Shown here: positions 29,805 to 39,047 of the stretch, piece by piece
How positions within the stretch are numbered: position 1 is the stretch's first letter
Layout of the letters: each line of letters starts with the position of its first letter
Origin: G963704535 sp963704535
Lineage (GTDB): Bacteria > Chloroflexota > Chloroflexia > Chloroflexales > Roseiflexaceae
Reading direction: 5' to 3'
DNA: 64,000 bases
Assembly (NCBI GenBank): GCA_963704535.1
Contig: OY969916.1
Location: 8,990,001 to 9,054,000 of the forward strand
Made by a program: the position numbers and the translations under genes
The notes under the pieces: generated by a model
What the model saw: the letters and a program-made list of their open reading frames with translations, nothing else
What the model was told of the DNA's origin: nothing
The model's database searches: none

Positions 29805-30701
29805 ATGGTTGCTTCAGCTAACGACGCAAAAGAGAACAGCAGTTCTGCTGAGACGCCTATGCGGGGCGTCGACGGGTCAAATCCAGCCGTCGAAATCGGT
29901 CGATCCGTCCGCGAAGTCATAGTATTCGAGTCGGTCCTAATAGGGGCGCCGCCTCTTAGTGTCCAGGATAATGCTGAAGCGGCTATGCCAACCGTTTTCC
30001 ACATCACGCACTGGAAAGCAGGATCGACATGGATTGCCAACATCCTCCGTCAATGTGCCCCCAATCGAATTGTAGCGCCGCAATGGGGAAGTATCCAGTT
30101 CATGCATTGGCCCGTGCAAGCTGGTAAGGTTTATCCCTCCCTCTATCTGACGAAACAGCACTTCGACAGTGTCCGGCTGCCGGATACCTGGCGGCGGTTT
30201 GTCGTTATTCGTGACCTGCGTGATACACTGGTTTCGGCTTATGTGAGCTTTAAGTTCAGCCATCCAGATACGAATTATTGGCTGGCTAGGACCCGCCCCT
30301 TGCTGCAGTCATTATCGCTCGACAATGGCTTGATTTATTTGATGGACGAATGGCTCCAGCTCTGTGCATCCCGCCAACTCTCTTGGCTAGAAGCAGGTGA
30401 GCGGCTGATCCGGTACGAAGACCTGCTGGAGCACGATCTGGAGATTCTGGAGCGAGTGCTGATCGACGAATGTCAGTTGCCGATTTCCCGTGAGCGGTTA
30501 CGTAAGGTCATTCTTGCTAACCGCTTCGAGCACCTCACGAAGGGTCGCCGGCGCGGGCAGGAAGATGTGACAGCCCATGAGCGCAAGGCGATTGCCGGCG
30601 ATTGGCAGAATCACTTCAGCGATAAGGTCAGGCAAGCCTTCAAAGCCCGCTACGGGGGTCTGCTGACGGCAACAGGCTACGAACAAGATTTGAACTGGTG
30701 A
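29805..30701 (+). CDS. Sulfotransferase
   Basis: 298 residues from ATG 29805, chosen because AAAAGGTG lies 6 bases upstream; an in-frame GTG at 29796 is the alternative. The PAPS-binding loop is FHITHWKAGSTWIANILRQC (residues about 65-85) and the 3'-phosphate motif is FVVIRDLRDTLVSAYVSFK (about 130-150). RYEDLLEHD and a C-terminal AKG/TKGR-like segment (HLTKGRRRGQEDV) match the sulfotransferase family. The N-terminal ~55 residues are low-complexity and unconserved-looking. It probably O-sulfates the cluster's glycan or a carbohydrate-linked substrate. Confidence 0.85.
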   Translation: MVASANDAKENSSSAETPMRGVDGSNPAVEIGRSVREVIVFESVLIGAPPLSVQDNAEAAMPTVFHITHWKAGSTWIANILRQCAPNRIVAPQWGSIQFMHWPVQAGKVYPSLYLTKQHFDSVRLPDTWRRFVVIRDLRDTLVSAYVSFKFSHPDTNYWLARTRPLLQSLSLDNGLIYLMDEWLQLCASRQLSWLEAGERLIRYEDLLEHDLEILERVLIDECQLPISRERLRKVILANRFEHLTKGRRRGQEDVTAHERKAIAGDWQNHFSDKVRQAFKARYGGLLTATGYEQDLNW

Positions 30702-30705
30702 GGTT

Positions 30706-31531
30706 ATGCTCGACAATGGCTTTTGGCCGCCTCCAGAGGCGTTTCTAGATCTTTCTTCTACGAGTTAGTTGACCGATGGCCAGGTGAGGTGTACGGGTGT
30801 GGCTGTGTGTGACGAGGACGGTCGGGCCGCTCGGACATTTCAACAGGGTCAACGGGCGCATTTCTTCTATGAGTTTGAGGTCCTGAAAGAGATTGGGGTA
30901 CCTATGGCTGCCTTGGAGTGCCAGGATGAAGGTGGCCACGTCTTTCAGGTCGCGAACCCAAACCAATTTCGAAAAGCTGGAAGAGAAAGAATGATACTCG
31001 GCTCTGTGCTGCCCGGGACATGGTTATACTATCACCACGTTATTCACCTGAGAGTCAGCCCTGGCAAGTACTTTTTTACAGTTCGGCTGTCCTTGCCGGA
31101 TACAGGAAATCCCAACCAACCGAGTATCGATGAACAGGGCAACAATCTCGTGCAGGAGTATTGCCGGGCGATCCATGCCGGCTCGTTCACAGTGGTTCGG
31201 GAACTTGAGCAGGTTGTGCAGACAGCCCAGTCAGCTACGGATCAGCGTCCGTGGCCTGCGCCTCAGATCGAGTCAAAGGAGCCACATTCTCCAAGTTCAG
31301 CTTCAGGAGAAACAACAGGTCATTTATGATCTCCACGCGACCGCCGAGGAGCGCTTGCAACTCATCAATCGACTGAGCGAAGAGATGAAAGCCCTAAGCG
31401 CTCAGCTTGAGGAGAAACAACAGGTCATTTATGATCTCCACGCGACCGCCGAGGAGCGCTTGCAACTCATCAGACAGCTCGAATCCGAGTTTGCAGCGAT
31501 CAGGGAGGAGCCTGGTGCGAGTTCTGCTTAA
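30706..31531 (+). pseudogene. Wzt C-terminal-like (glycan-binding) protein with coiled-coil tail, disrupted
   Basis: The ATG at 30706 follows GTGAGGTT. It reads MLDNGFWPPPEAFLDLSSTS, then a TAG at 30766-30768, then in frame LTDGQVRCTGVAVCDEDGRA. The beta-sandwich part (AHFFYEFEVLKEIGVPMAAL) resembles the O-antigen-binding C-terminal domain of Wzt. A +1 shift near 31285 leads into a coiled coil (EKQQVIYDLHATAEERLQLI, twice). A TTG at 30769 could restart translation after the amber codon. Neighbouring sulfotransferase and GT genes suggest that it was a glycan-binding accessory. Both the nonsense codon and the shift would have to be errors for the gene to be intact. Confidence 0.6.
31306..31472 (+). 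repeat. 62-bp direct repeat, period 105 bp
   Basis: The same 62 bases start at 31306 and 31411 with no difference that I can see. The period is 35 codons, five heptads of the encoded coiled coil, so the duplication kept the coil in register. Confidence 0.8.
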
Positions 31532-32213
31532 ACTGCGTTCCAAGCTTCTGCTGACAAAAGAGCGCGTCAAGGCACGCGAGCTGGAGCTTAAAGGAACCGC
31601 CCAACGCGAGATCGCTGCTCCTCGGCATATGGTTGCTGTCCCCACAGGCGACGAGATTCAGGAGCAGGCACAGCATCTAGACGAGATCTCAGCCGAGTTC
31701 GACGCTATGTCGGGCCGCGCGGCCGAGCTTCGTGTGATGCTGCTTGGCCTCCAGGCTGACCTAGCGACGCTACAAGAGAACCCCTTGAATGCCGGTGCCG
31801 CCATCCCTGCCCCTGAAGAGGACGTTGTATGGAGGCATCATACCAACTACCAAAAGCTTATCCAGCAAATTCGGGGGGTCGTAAGCACGACCTTGCCGCT
31901 TGCTGCCACGGTGATTGTCGTCAGCAAAGGCGATGATGAGTTGCTGAAGCTGGACGGTCGGCGGGCCTGGCACTTTCCGCAGGCAGAGGATGGCACATAT
32001 ATCGGCTACTCTCCCGCCACCAGTAGTGAAGCGATTGCCCACCTGGAGGTGCTGCGAGTCAAGGGCGGCGACTTCTTGCTCCTCCCCAACACGGCATGCT
32101 GGTGGCTCGACTATTACCGAGATTTCCACCAGCACCTTGACGCCTACTATCAGCGCATCTGGAGCGACGAATCCTGCATCATCTATCAATTATCCGCCTT
32201 AGAAACTGTTTGA
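31515..32213 (+). CDS. Stand-alone coiled coil plus WHFPQ module protein
   Basis: 232 residues from GTG 31515 with GGGAGGAG 4 bases upstream. Residues 1-100 are charged and helical (RSKLLLTKERVKARELELKG). Residues about 110-225 are the module: IVVSKGDDELLKLDGRRAWH, HLEVLRVKGGDFLLLPNTAC, WWLDYY and a C-terminal SCIIYQL. It overlaps the end of the disrupted upstream frame by 17 bases and is in the +1 frame relative to it, so it may originally have been the C-terminus of one longer protein. The last residues (ETV and stop) come from the start of the next repeat. Confidence 0.7.
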   Translation: MRVLLKLRSKLLLTKERVKARELELKGTAQREIAAPRHMVAVPTGDEIQEQAQHLDEISAEFDAMSGRAAELRVMLLGLQADLATLQENPLNAGAAIPAPEEDVVWRHHTNYQKLIQQIRGVVSTTLPLAATVIVVSKGDDELLKLDGRRAWHFPQAEDGTYIGYSPATSSEAIAHLEVLRVKGGDFLLLPNTACWWLDYYRDFHQHLDAYYQRIWSDESCIIYQLSALETV

Positions 32214-32301
32214 AAGGGCATAGTCTCGCCTACCATCCGTGGTGGAATGGGGATTCTTGAGGGGCGGCCCCCTCAAACTCCCCCTTTTCAAACAGTCTCT
32301 C
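32206..32301. repeat. MITE-like element, family C (complete)
   Basis: Ends GAAACTGTTTGAAA and TTTTCAAACAGTCTC are inverted repeats. The core TTGAGGGGCGGCCCCCTCAA is palindromic and the length is 96 bp. It lies between two glycan genes. Confidence 0.7.
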
Positions 32302-32309
32302 ATAACAAC

Positions 32310-33227
32310 ATGACTACGAGGTTCCAGATGCACATGCCTCCCAAAGTTTCGTTTATCACGCCCTCCTTCAACCAAGGACGGTTCATCAAGCGGACCATCG
32401 AGAGCGTCCTGAGCCAGGATATACCCGATTACGAATATGTGGTCATGGACGGCGGCAGTACCGATGAAACCGTCGAGATCCTCAAACAATACGAAGGCCG
32501 GCTGCGTTGGGTGTCGGAAAAGGACAACGGTCAGACTCATGCCATTAACAAGGGGCTGCAGGCCACAAGTGGTGAGATCATCGGGTGGCTGAACTCCGAC
32601 GATATGTATTATCCGGGCGCCGTGCGGGCGGCCTATGAATTCTTGCAGGCCAACGAGCAGATTGATCTCGTCTATGGCGACGCGAATTATATCGATGAAG
32701 AGGACAGGATTACGGAACTATATCCCACTGAGCCGTGGAACTTCAGGCGGTTCAAGGATAGTTGTTTCATTTGTCAGCCTGCCACGCTCTTCCGAAGGCG
32801 AGTGGTTGAACGTTTCGGTCTTTTGGACGAGCGCATTCACTTTTGCATGGATTACGAATACTGGCTCCGGTTGGCTAGCGCCGGAGCGAAGTTTGCTTAT
32901 CTGCCGCGGGTGTTGGCCGGCTCGCGCATGTACCCCACCAATAAAACCTTGGGGCACACTGAAAAACTCCACGTCGAGGTCCTGGACACAATGCGCCGGC
33001 TATTCGGGCAGGTCCCCGACCAGTGGATCCTGAACTATGCCCACATGGTCCTTGGGAAGCGGGGGGTGGAGGGGATCAACCCGTTCTCGTTTGCACTGGG
33101 CATAGCTTGGGTGGCCTATGACGCATCCCTGCGCTGGAACGGTCAGGTTCCGCTCAGCATTCAGATGCACTTGAAGGAGGCCGAGGCGGGACTGGATGCG
33201 GCGCTGCATCGTATTCCCCTTACTTAG
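32310..33227 (+). CDS. GT2 family glycosyltransferase
   Basis: 305 residues from ATG 32310; the open frame upstream of it is repeat sequence. The GT-A domain has SFITPSFNQGRFIKRTIESV (residues about 13-32), MDGGSTDETVEIL and the metal motif WLNSDDMYYPG (about 95), then CMDYEYWLRLASAG with the catalytic-type DYEYW. It resembles the GT2 half of the 26819 fusion protein (ITPSFNQG versus ITPSYNQG). It transfers a sugar from a nucleotide donor to a growing glycan. The C-terminal 60 residues are amphipathic and may contact the membrane. Confidence 0.86.
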   Translation: MTTRFQMHMPPKVSFITPSFNQGRFIKRTIESVLSQDIPDYEYVVMDGGSTDETVEILKQYEGRLRWVSEKDNGQTHAINKGLQATSGEIIGWLNSDDMYYPGAVRAAYEFLQANEQIDLVYGDANYIDEEDRITELYPTEPWNFRRFKDSCFICQPATLFRRRVVERFGLLDERIHFCMDYEYWLRLASAGAKFAYLPRVLAGSRMYPTNKTLGHTEKLHVEVLDTMRRLFGQVPDQWILNYAHMVLGKRGVEGINPFSFALGIAWVAYDASLRWNGQVPLSIQMHLKEAEAGLDAALHRIPLT

Positions 33228-33242
33228 GCAAGCGAGGAGTCA

Positions 33243-34707
33243 ATGCGAGTCCTACTTAGGTTGCCTTCCAATTACAAACAGGCATGTGGCAGTGACGCAG
33301 ATATGGCAATAGCGCTACGGGAAGCCGTTGGCAGAAACGATATCAGCATCGATATCAGCACCCGGGCGACTCAGCCGCTTCGCAACTACGATCTTGTGCA
33401 TTGTGTCAGCCTCGGGTGCCCACATGAGGCATACCAGACGGCGATGAATGCACTGGCATGGGATAGGCCATTCGTCCTGACGCCATTCTATTGGGACAAT
33501 GCGGAGCTTTCGCGGGTTCAAGACATGTATTGGAGGAGGCCGCCACACCCGAAGCATCTGATTCAAGAATGGTGGGAGGAGCAGCTCGCGACCTTAGAAC
33601 ACACGGACATCATGCTGCCTACCGGGAATGCGGAACGACTGAGCATCTGCCGTGAGTTCGGCGTCAACCCTGAGTGTGTCATCGTTCCGGCCAGCGTCCC
33701 CACCGATGTCATGACAGCACAGGAGGACCCCGCACTGCGTGAGCGCTACGGCGGGCGAGACTTTGTGCTATCCGTCGGGCGAATTGAGGACTGTAAGAAC
33801 CAGTTGACGCTTATCAGAGCCTGTGAACGATTGAGGCTTCCACTCGTTGTCGTCGGCAGCGCCAGTATCGATCAGTTCAAGTATTTCGAGGACTGCAAGC
33901 AGGCAGCCGGCCCGAATACGTTTTTTGCCCCCTGGCTGGAGCGAGGGGATCTGCTCACCCATTACGCAACGGCCAAGGTCCAGCGCCATGGCAAGCTGGT
34001 ATGAACTCCCCGGGCTTACAACTCTGGAAGCCGCGGCGGCGGGCGCCAACGTCGTGAGCACCAACCGCGGCAGCGCTGAAGATCATCTTGGCGAGCTTGC
34101 CTGGTACTGCGATCCCTCTGACGTACGCTCGGTGGCTGATGCAGTGCGAGCAGCCTACGAAGCCCCACGCCACCCTCGACAGCAGGTTATAGACCGCGTC
34201 GCACCTGGCTGGGTGAAGAGTGCAGAGGCGATGGTACATGCCTACGAACTCGCATGCAGTCGTCCCAAACGACCGCCATCGCCAAAAGTCCTGGCCATGC
34301 TTCTGTTGACCAAAGAACACGCCAGGGAGCACGAGCTGAAGCTCAAAAGCTATCAGGAGCTGATTCATCAAATCCGGGAGGTCGTAAGTACCACGTTGCC
34401 ACGCGACGCTACTGCGATTGTCGTCAGTAAGGGCGATAACGAACTACTAAAGTTGAACGACCGGCAGGCATGGCACTTCCCGCAGACCGAGGGCGGGGTG
34501 TATGCCGGCTACTACCCAGCCGACAGCGCCGCGGCGATTACCCACCTGGAGGCGCTGCGGGCCAAGGGCGGCAACTTCTTCCTGCTCCCCAACACAGCCT
34601 TCTGGTGGCTTGATTATTACCAAGATTTCCGCAAGCATCTCGACGCCTACTATCAGCGCATCTGGAGCGACGAACGTTGTACTATCTACCAATTGTCCGG
34701 CAACTAG
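33243..34707 (+). CDS. GT4-type glycosyltransferase with WHFPQ module (frameshifted)
   Basis: The start ATG has GAGGAG 4 bases upstream. The first 245 residues form the N-terminal GT-B lobe and the beginning of the second (RDFVLSVGRIEDCKNQLTLI). At 33978-33987 the frame moves +1; dropping one base gives AKVHAMASWYELPGLTTLEA, the expected donor-binding stretch. The second lobe ends near residue 345. A short helical linker (LAMLLLTKEHAREHELKLKS) leads to the module at about 370-480 (IVVSKGDNELLKLNDRQAWH, HLEALRAKGGNFFLLPNTAF, WWLDYY). The module is closest to that of 31515-32213 (YQRIWSDE in both). Confidence 0.76.
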
Positions 34708-34768
34708 CCAGCTATGCATGATTGGGTGATGTCCCAATGTACGTTTCCGACTGTGTCAGGAGCAGCAG

Positions 34769-36472
34769 ATGCCTCAATACTCAATTATCATTCCTGTCTA
34801 TAATCGCGCATCGCTCACCAGCCAGTGCCTGAACGCCCTGCTGGCGGCCGGCTCAGAGAGCGTCGATTTCGAGATCATCGTTGTCGATGATGCCTCAACA
34901 GACCTAACTCAGCGACTCCTCACCGGCTACGGCGATCAGATCCGTGTCGTGACACACACAGCGAATACTGGTTTCGCCACTTCCTGCAATGATGCGGCGG
35001 CGGTTGCCTCAGGCGAGTACTTCGTGTTCCTGAACAACGACACAATCCCACAGGCCGGCTGGCTGGATGCGCTGGTGCGCTATGCCGATCGCCACCCCAA
35101 CGCGGCCGTCGTCGGCAGTAAGCTGCTCTTCCCCAATGACACGATCCAGCACGCCGGCGTTGTGATCTGCCAAGACCGCAACCCGCGGCATCTCTACGCC
35201 GGCTTCCCCGCGCACCATGCGGCTGTGAACACATCACGCCGTTTCCAGGTCGTGACCGCAGCCTGCGCCCTGGTCCGGCGAGAGCCGTTCGAGCTAGTGG
35301 AGGGTTTTGACTCCACCTTCCGCAATGGCTACGAAGATGTGGATCTGTGCCTGCGCCTCGGCGAGCACGGCTACGAGGTACACTACTGCCATGAAAGCGT
35401 GCTCTATCACCTTGAGCGAGTCTCCAGGGAGGGCAACGCCAACGAGGATCGGCGCAACCTGCGGCTCTACCGCAGCCGTTGGGCGCAACGCGTGCAGCCG
35501 GACGACGTGCATTACTATCTTGAGGATGGCTTGCTGCGCCTACACCACCGGACGTTGTACCCGATCACCTTTTCGATTTCGCCGCTCCTTGCGCTCGTGG
35601 GCGGGGATGAATACGAACGACAGGTCGAGCAGGTGCTGAACATGCGCTCCCGGCAGGTTTCTGACCTGTTGAGGGAGACCATTCGCCTCACGATGCACGC
35701 ACAGGAGGCAGAGCTACGGCAGGCCATTGATGTGCAGGTGGATGACCAACTGCGCCCCCCGTATCTGGACAAAGAAAGAGAAGCCGCCCAGCGCGAGATG
35801 ACCGAGGGCCGACAGGAGGTCGAGAAGGACGCGGCTGCCTATCGGAACCTGGTCGCAGCTCAGAGCCAGACCATGTCGAGCCGTGAGGCCGAACTTCAGG
35901 CAATGCTCGCCGACGCCCATGACCAGCTTCTGCGTCGTGACGAGGAGATTCTCTCCGCGATCTACAGCTTCCAGGCTAGCCTGGCGGCGCTGCAACACGA
36001 CCTCCCTCCTGCTACTACGACGGCGGGTGAGACCTTTGAACCGAGCAAGTATATCGGCTACCGGCAACTCACCCGTCGAATCCGAGAGCTTGTGCGTTCG
36101 GCGCTGCCCCCTGACGCCGTCGTGATTGTCGTTAGTGCGGGCGATGACGAACTGCTGAACCTGGACAGCCGGCGCGGGTGGCACTTCCCACAGTTGGAGG
36201 ATGGCGCATGTGCCGGCGCGCATCCCGCCAACAGCGATGAGGCTATCGTCCACTTGGAGGGGCTGCGGGCCAGGGGCGGCGACTTCCTGCTCTTTCCCAG
36301 CACTGCCTTCTGGTGGCTGGAGTACTACGTCGAGTTCAAGCAGCATCTAGAGAGTCATTATCAGGTGGTCGTTCGCCATCCGGAGACATGCCTGATCTTT
36401 GCGCTGCGCGAGTCAGCGACCGAACCTGAACATGAATCGCTCGATCTTCACACCGCGAGGCAGCAGCCATGA
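34769..36472 (+). CDS. GT2 glycosyltransferase with coiled coil and WHFPQ module
   Basis: 567 residues; AGGAG lies 7 bases before the ATG. Residues 1-230 are a rhamnosyltransferase-like GT2 domain (IIIPVYNRASLTSQCLNALL, VDDASTD, FLNNDTIPQAGWLD, NGYEDVDLCLRLGEHGYEVH). Residues about 300-410 are charged and helical (KEREAAQREMTEGRQEVEKD), probably coiled coil. Residues about 425-540 are the recurrent module, with small departures (VSAGDDELLNLDSRRGWHFP, WWLEYY). The next gene overlaps its stop by 4 bases (ATGA), so the two are translationally coupled. Confidence 0.86.
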   Translation: MPQYSIIIPVYNRASLTSQCLNALLAAGSESVDFEIIVVDDASTDLTQRLLTGYGDQIRVVTHTANTGFATSCNDAAAVASGEYFVFLNNDTIPQAGWLDALVRYADRHPNAAVVGSKLLFPNDTIQHAGVVICQDRNPRHLYAGFPAHHAAVNTSRRFQVVTAACALVRREPFELVEGFDSTFRNGYEDVDLCLRLGEHGYEVHYCHESVLYHLERVSREGNANEDRRNLRLYRSRWAQRVQPDDVHYYLEDGLLRLHHRTLYPITFSISPLLALVGGDEYERQVEQVLNMRSRQVSDLLRETIRLTMHAQEAELRQAIDVQVDDQLRPPYLDKEREAAQREMTEGRQEVEKDAAAYRNLVAAQSQTMSSREAELQAMLADAHDQLLRRDEEILSAIYSFQASLAALQHDLPPATTTAGETFEPSKYIGYRQLTRRIRELVRSALPPDAVVIVVSAGDDELLNLDSRRGWHFPQLEDGACAGAHPANSDEAIVHLEGLRARGGDFLLFPSTAFWWLEYYVEFKQHLESHYQVVVRHPETCLIFALRESATEPEHESLDLHTARQQP

Positions 36473-37833
36473 AAAAGCTGCTGGTCCTGGGAATATACCT
36501 TGCCAACCATCCAAATCACGTCACCCACATCGTTTCGGTGCTTTCGAACACCATCAGCTACCAGGTGACCCAGCGCTGGGTCGCGCTTGGCGGCCCACCT
36601 GCTTCGCAAAGCGTAGCCGGCGTGACCGTTCGCACTCTTCTTAAGAAGACCCCCAAGTTCCAAATATTGAATGACTTACTGGGCAAAGAAGACCTGGCTG
36701 AGTACGAATACGTGCTGATCATGGATGACGACATTGTCTTACCAGATCAGTTTCTCGATCGCTTCATTGCTCTACAGACAGACCTCAATTTTGCCCTTGC
36801 ACAACCAGCTAGAACAGGCAACTCATATCTCGATCACCCAATCGTCGAACAACAATGGGGTGTTGCGGCTAGACAAACGCTGTTTGTTGAGATCGGGCCG
36901 GTTGTAAGTGTTCACAGATCCGCCTATGAGCTGATATTCCCATTCGACCTGACCTCTCCAATGGGATGGGGATACAACAATGTGTGGCCCTGCCTTCTGG
37001 CAAAACATGACCTCAAGATGGGCATCCTGGATCTTCTAGCGGTTGAACACAGTCTACGCAAACCGGCGGCGAACTATAGCTGGGAACAGGCCGCCAGAGA
37101 TCGTGCCCTCTTTTTGGAGAAAAATCCGCACCTTCCACTTGAACAGTGCTTTCGGGTCTTAGACGTGATCTACCTTGAAGAGGGTGAATTGCGAAGCCAG
37201 ATGCTGGACGTAACAACGACACCTCCACGCATCAGCGTCATAATCCCAACGTATGATCGCCATCGATTGCTCTCGTCTGCTCTGGAAAGCCTGGTACATC
37301 AGAGTATCCCGAAACATCAGTATGAGGTTATTGTTGTCGATGACGGTTCGGCAGATAGAACACCGGAGATTTGCAAACGGTTTTCAGCTGATCTGTCGAT
37401 GAAATATCTGCGTCTGAATCATTCAGGTCTATCGGCGGCGAAGAACCTGGGTCTCTTTGCTTCGACTGGTTCGATCGTGCTGTTCTTTGACGATGATGGT
37501 ATCGCCGATAAAGACTTTCTCCAGCAGCACATCAAAGCTCATGAAGAGCATACTCATGAGAATATAGCTGTCTTGGGATATTCGACATGGGCTCCATCGC
37601 CACAGCCGACGAGCGTCATGCAGCATCTTTATGATACGAGAGGTTGTATATACGACGCTCTCAAGGACGCTCAGATCATTGATAGTACTTGTCTACACGT
37701 TGGGTGCTGGTCCTGCAAAAGGTCGTTCTTGGTCAGGCATGGTGGCTTCAAGCAACAATTGGAATCCGGGCTGGAGGATTTTGAATTGGGGCGCCGTCTT
37801 TCGAGGTTTGATCTCAAAGTGATGTTCTGTTGA
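36469..37833 (+). CDS. Two-domain glycosyltransferase, second GT2 domain probably truncated
   Basis: 454 residues. The first domain (residues 1-240) looks like a GT-A-like unit with EYVLIMDDDIVLPDQFLDRF and a PMGWGYNNVWPCLLAKHDLK segment. The second starts at ISVIIPTYDRHRLLSSALES (about 250) with DDGSADRTP and LFFDDDGIADKDFL. It stops at LEDFELGRRLSRFDLKVMFC, just after the region that corresponds to the catalytic acid, about 60-100 residues short of usual GT2 domains. Base composition is lower in GC than its neighbours. The following 58 bases hold no continuation in any frame that I can see. Confidence 0.75.
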   Translation: MKKLLVLGIYLANHPNHVTHIVSVLSNTISYQVTQRWVALGGPPASQSVAGVTVRTLLKKTPKFQILNDLLGKEDLAEYEYVLIMDDDIVLPDQFLDRFIALQTDLNFALAQPARTGNSYLDHPIVEQQWGVAARQTLFVEIGPVVSVHRSAYELIFPFDLTSPMGWGYNNVWPCLLAKHDLKMGILDLLAVEHSLRKPAANYSWEQAARDRALFLEKNPHLPLEQCFRVLDVIYLEEGELRSQMLDVTTTPPRISVIIPTYDRHRLLSSALESLVHQSIPKHQYEVIVVDDGSADRTPEICKRFSADLSMKYLRLNHSGLSAAKNLGLFASTGSIVLFFDDDGIADKDFLQQHIKAHEEHTHENIAVLGYSTWAPSPQPTSVMQHLYDTRGCIYDALKDAQIIDSTCLHVGCWSCKRSFLVRHGGFKQQLESGLEDFELGRRLSRFDLKVMFC

Positions 37834-37891
37834 AGCGATGCGCTCTCAGGTGCGGGTGTAAATCTCGATCGGCGTTAGGAGAACGAGACCT

Positions 37892-39046
37892 GTGACAACG
37901 ATCGTGGTCAGCGGCGCCATCGCCAACAAGCACCTCAAGGCTGGCTCAGTCTGGACGCGCCTGAGCTATGTGCTGGGTCTGAAGCTGCTCGGCTTTCAGA
38001 CCTATTTCGTGGAGCAGATCAGCCGCGAAAGCTGTGTCGATGCCGGCGGCGCGCTCGCCGAGTTCGAGCAGTGCGCGAACCTGGCCTACTTCAAGCAGAT
38101 CATGGAGCAGTTCGGCCTCTCCGGCACGGCGGCCCTGATCTACGAGAATGGCGAGCGGAGCTATGGGCTGACCTATGCCGAGCTGCTCGACCTGGCCGAA
38201 TCCGCCGACCTGCTGATCAACATCAGCGGCCATTTGACGCTAGAGCCGTTGAAGCGCCGCCTGCGCCGCAAAGTCTACGTCGACCAGGACCCTGGCTTCA
38301 CACAGTTCTGGCACACTGCCGGCAACCCCGGCTCGCATCTTGACGGCCACGACGTGTATTTCACGATCGGCGAGAATATCGGCACCTCGTCCTGCTCCAT
38401 TCCGACCGGCGACATCCGCTGGCGTCCGACGCGGCAGCCAGTGGTGCTTGAGCATTGGCCGGTTACACATGCTGACGACCGCAACCGGTTCACCACGGTC
38501 GCGAGCTGGCGCGGCCCATATGGCCCGGTTCAGTATGGCGGCCAGACGTTCGGGCTGAAGGCCCATGAGCTTAGAAAGTTCGTGGAGCTGCCGGAGCGGG
38601 CGCCGCAGACCTTCGAGATCGCGCTGGACATCCACTCGGCTGACGAGAAGGATCTCCATTTGCTCCGCCGCCACGGCTGGCAGATCGTGGACCCCAAAGC
38701 GGTTGTCCCCGATCCAGTCGCATTTCGCCACTACATACAGACGTCGGGCGCGGAGTTCTCGGTCGCACAGGGGATCTACGTCGCAACCGAGAGCGGCTGG
38801 TTCAGCGATCGCACCGTGCGGTACCTGGCGTCGGGTAAGCCGGCCTTGGTGCAGGACACTGGCTTCAGCCGCAACTATCCGGTCGGTGAAGGTTTGGTGG
38901 CGTTCCGCACGCTTCAGGAGGCGATCGATGGGGCCGAGCGAATCGCGTGCGATTACGACCGGCACTGCTGTGCCGCACGAGCGCTCGCCGAGAATTATTT
39001 TGATTCTGAGAAGGTTTTAGGACAGCTCGTCGAGGAGGCGTGGTAG
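37892..39046 (+). CDS. Glycosyltransferase, paralogue B
   Basis: 384 residues from GTG 37892 with AGGAG upstream. N-terminus TTIVVSGAIANKHLKAGSVW, then LGLKLLGFQTYFVEQ. The middle contains ADLLINISGHLTLEPL. The C-terminal lobe is ESGWFSDRTVRYLASGKPAL followed by QDTGFSRNYPVGEGLVAF, the same arrangement as in 22051 and 39048. A GT-B nucleotide-sugar-dependent transferase is inferred. It is separated from paralogue C by one base, so the pair is a tandem duplication that has diverged. Confidence 0.8.
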   Translation: MTTIVVSGAIANKHLKAGSVWTRLSYVLGLKLLGFQTYFVEQISRESCVDAGGALAEFEQCANLAYFKQIMEQFGLSGTAALIYENGERSYGLTYAELLDLAESADLLINISGHLTLEPLKRRLRRKVYVDQDPGFTQFWHTAGNPGSHLDGHDVYFTIGENIGTSSCSIPTGDIRWRPTRQPVVLEHWPVTHADDRNRFTTVASWRGPYGPVQYGGQTFGLKAHELRKFVELPERAPQTFEIALDIHSADEKDLHLLRRHGWQIVDPKAVVPDPVAFRHYIQTSGAEFSVAQGIYVATESGWFSDRTVRYLASGKPALVQDTGFSRNYPVGEGLVAFRTLQEAIDGAERIACDYDRHCCAARALAENYFDSEKVLGQLVEEAW

Positions 39047-39047
39047 C

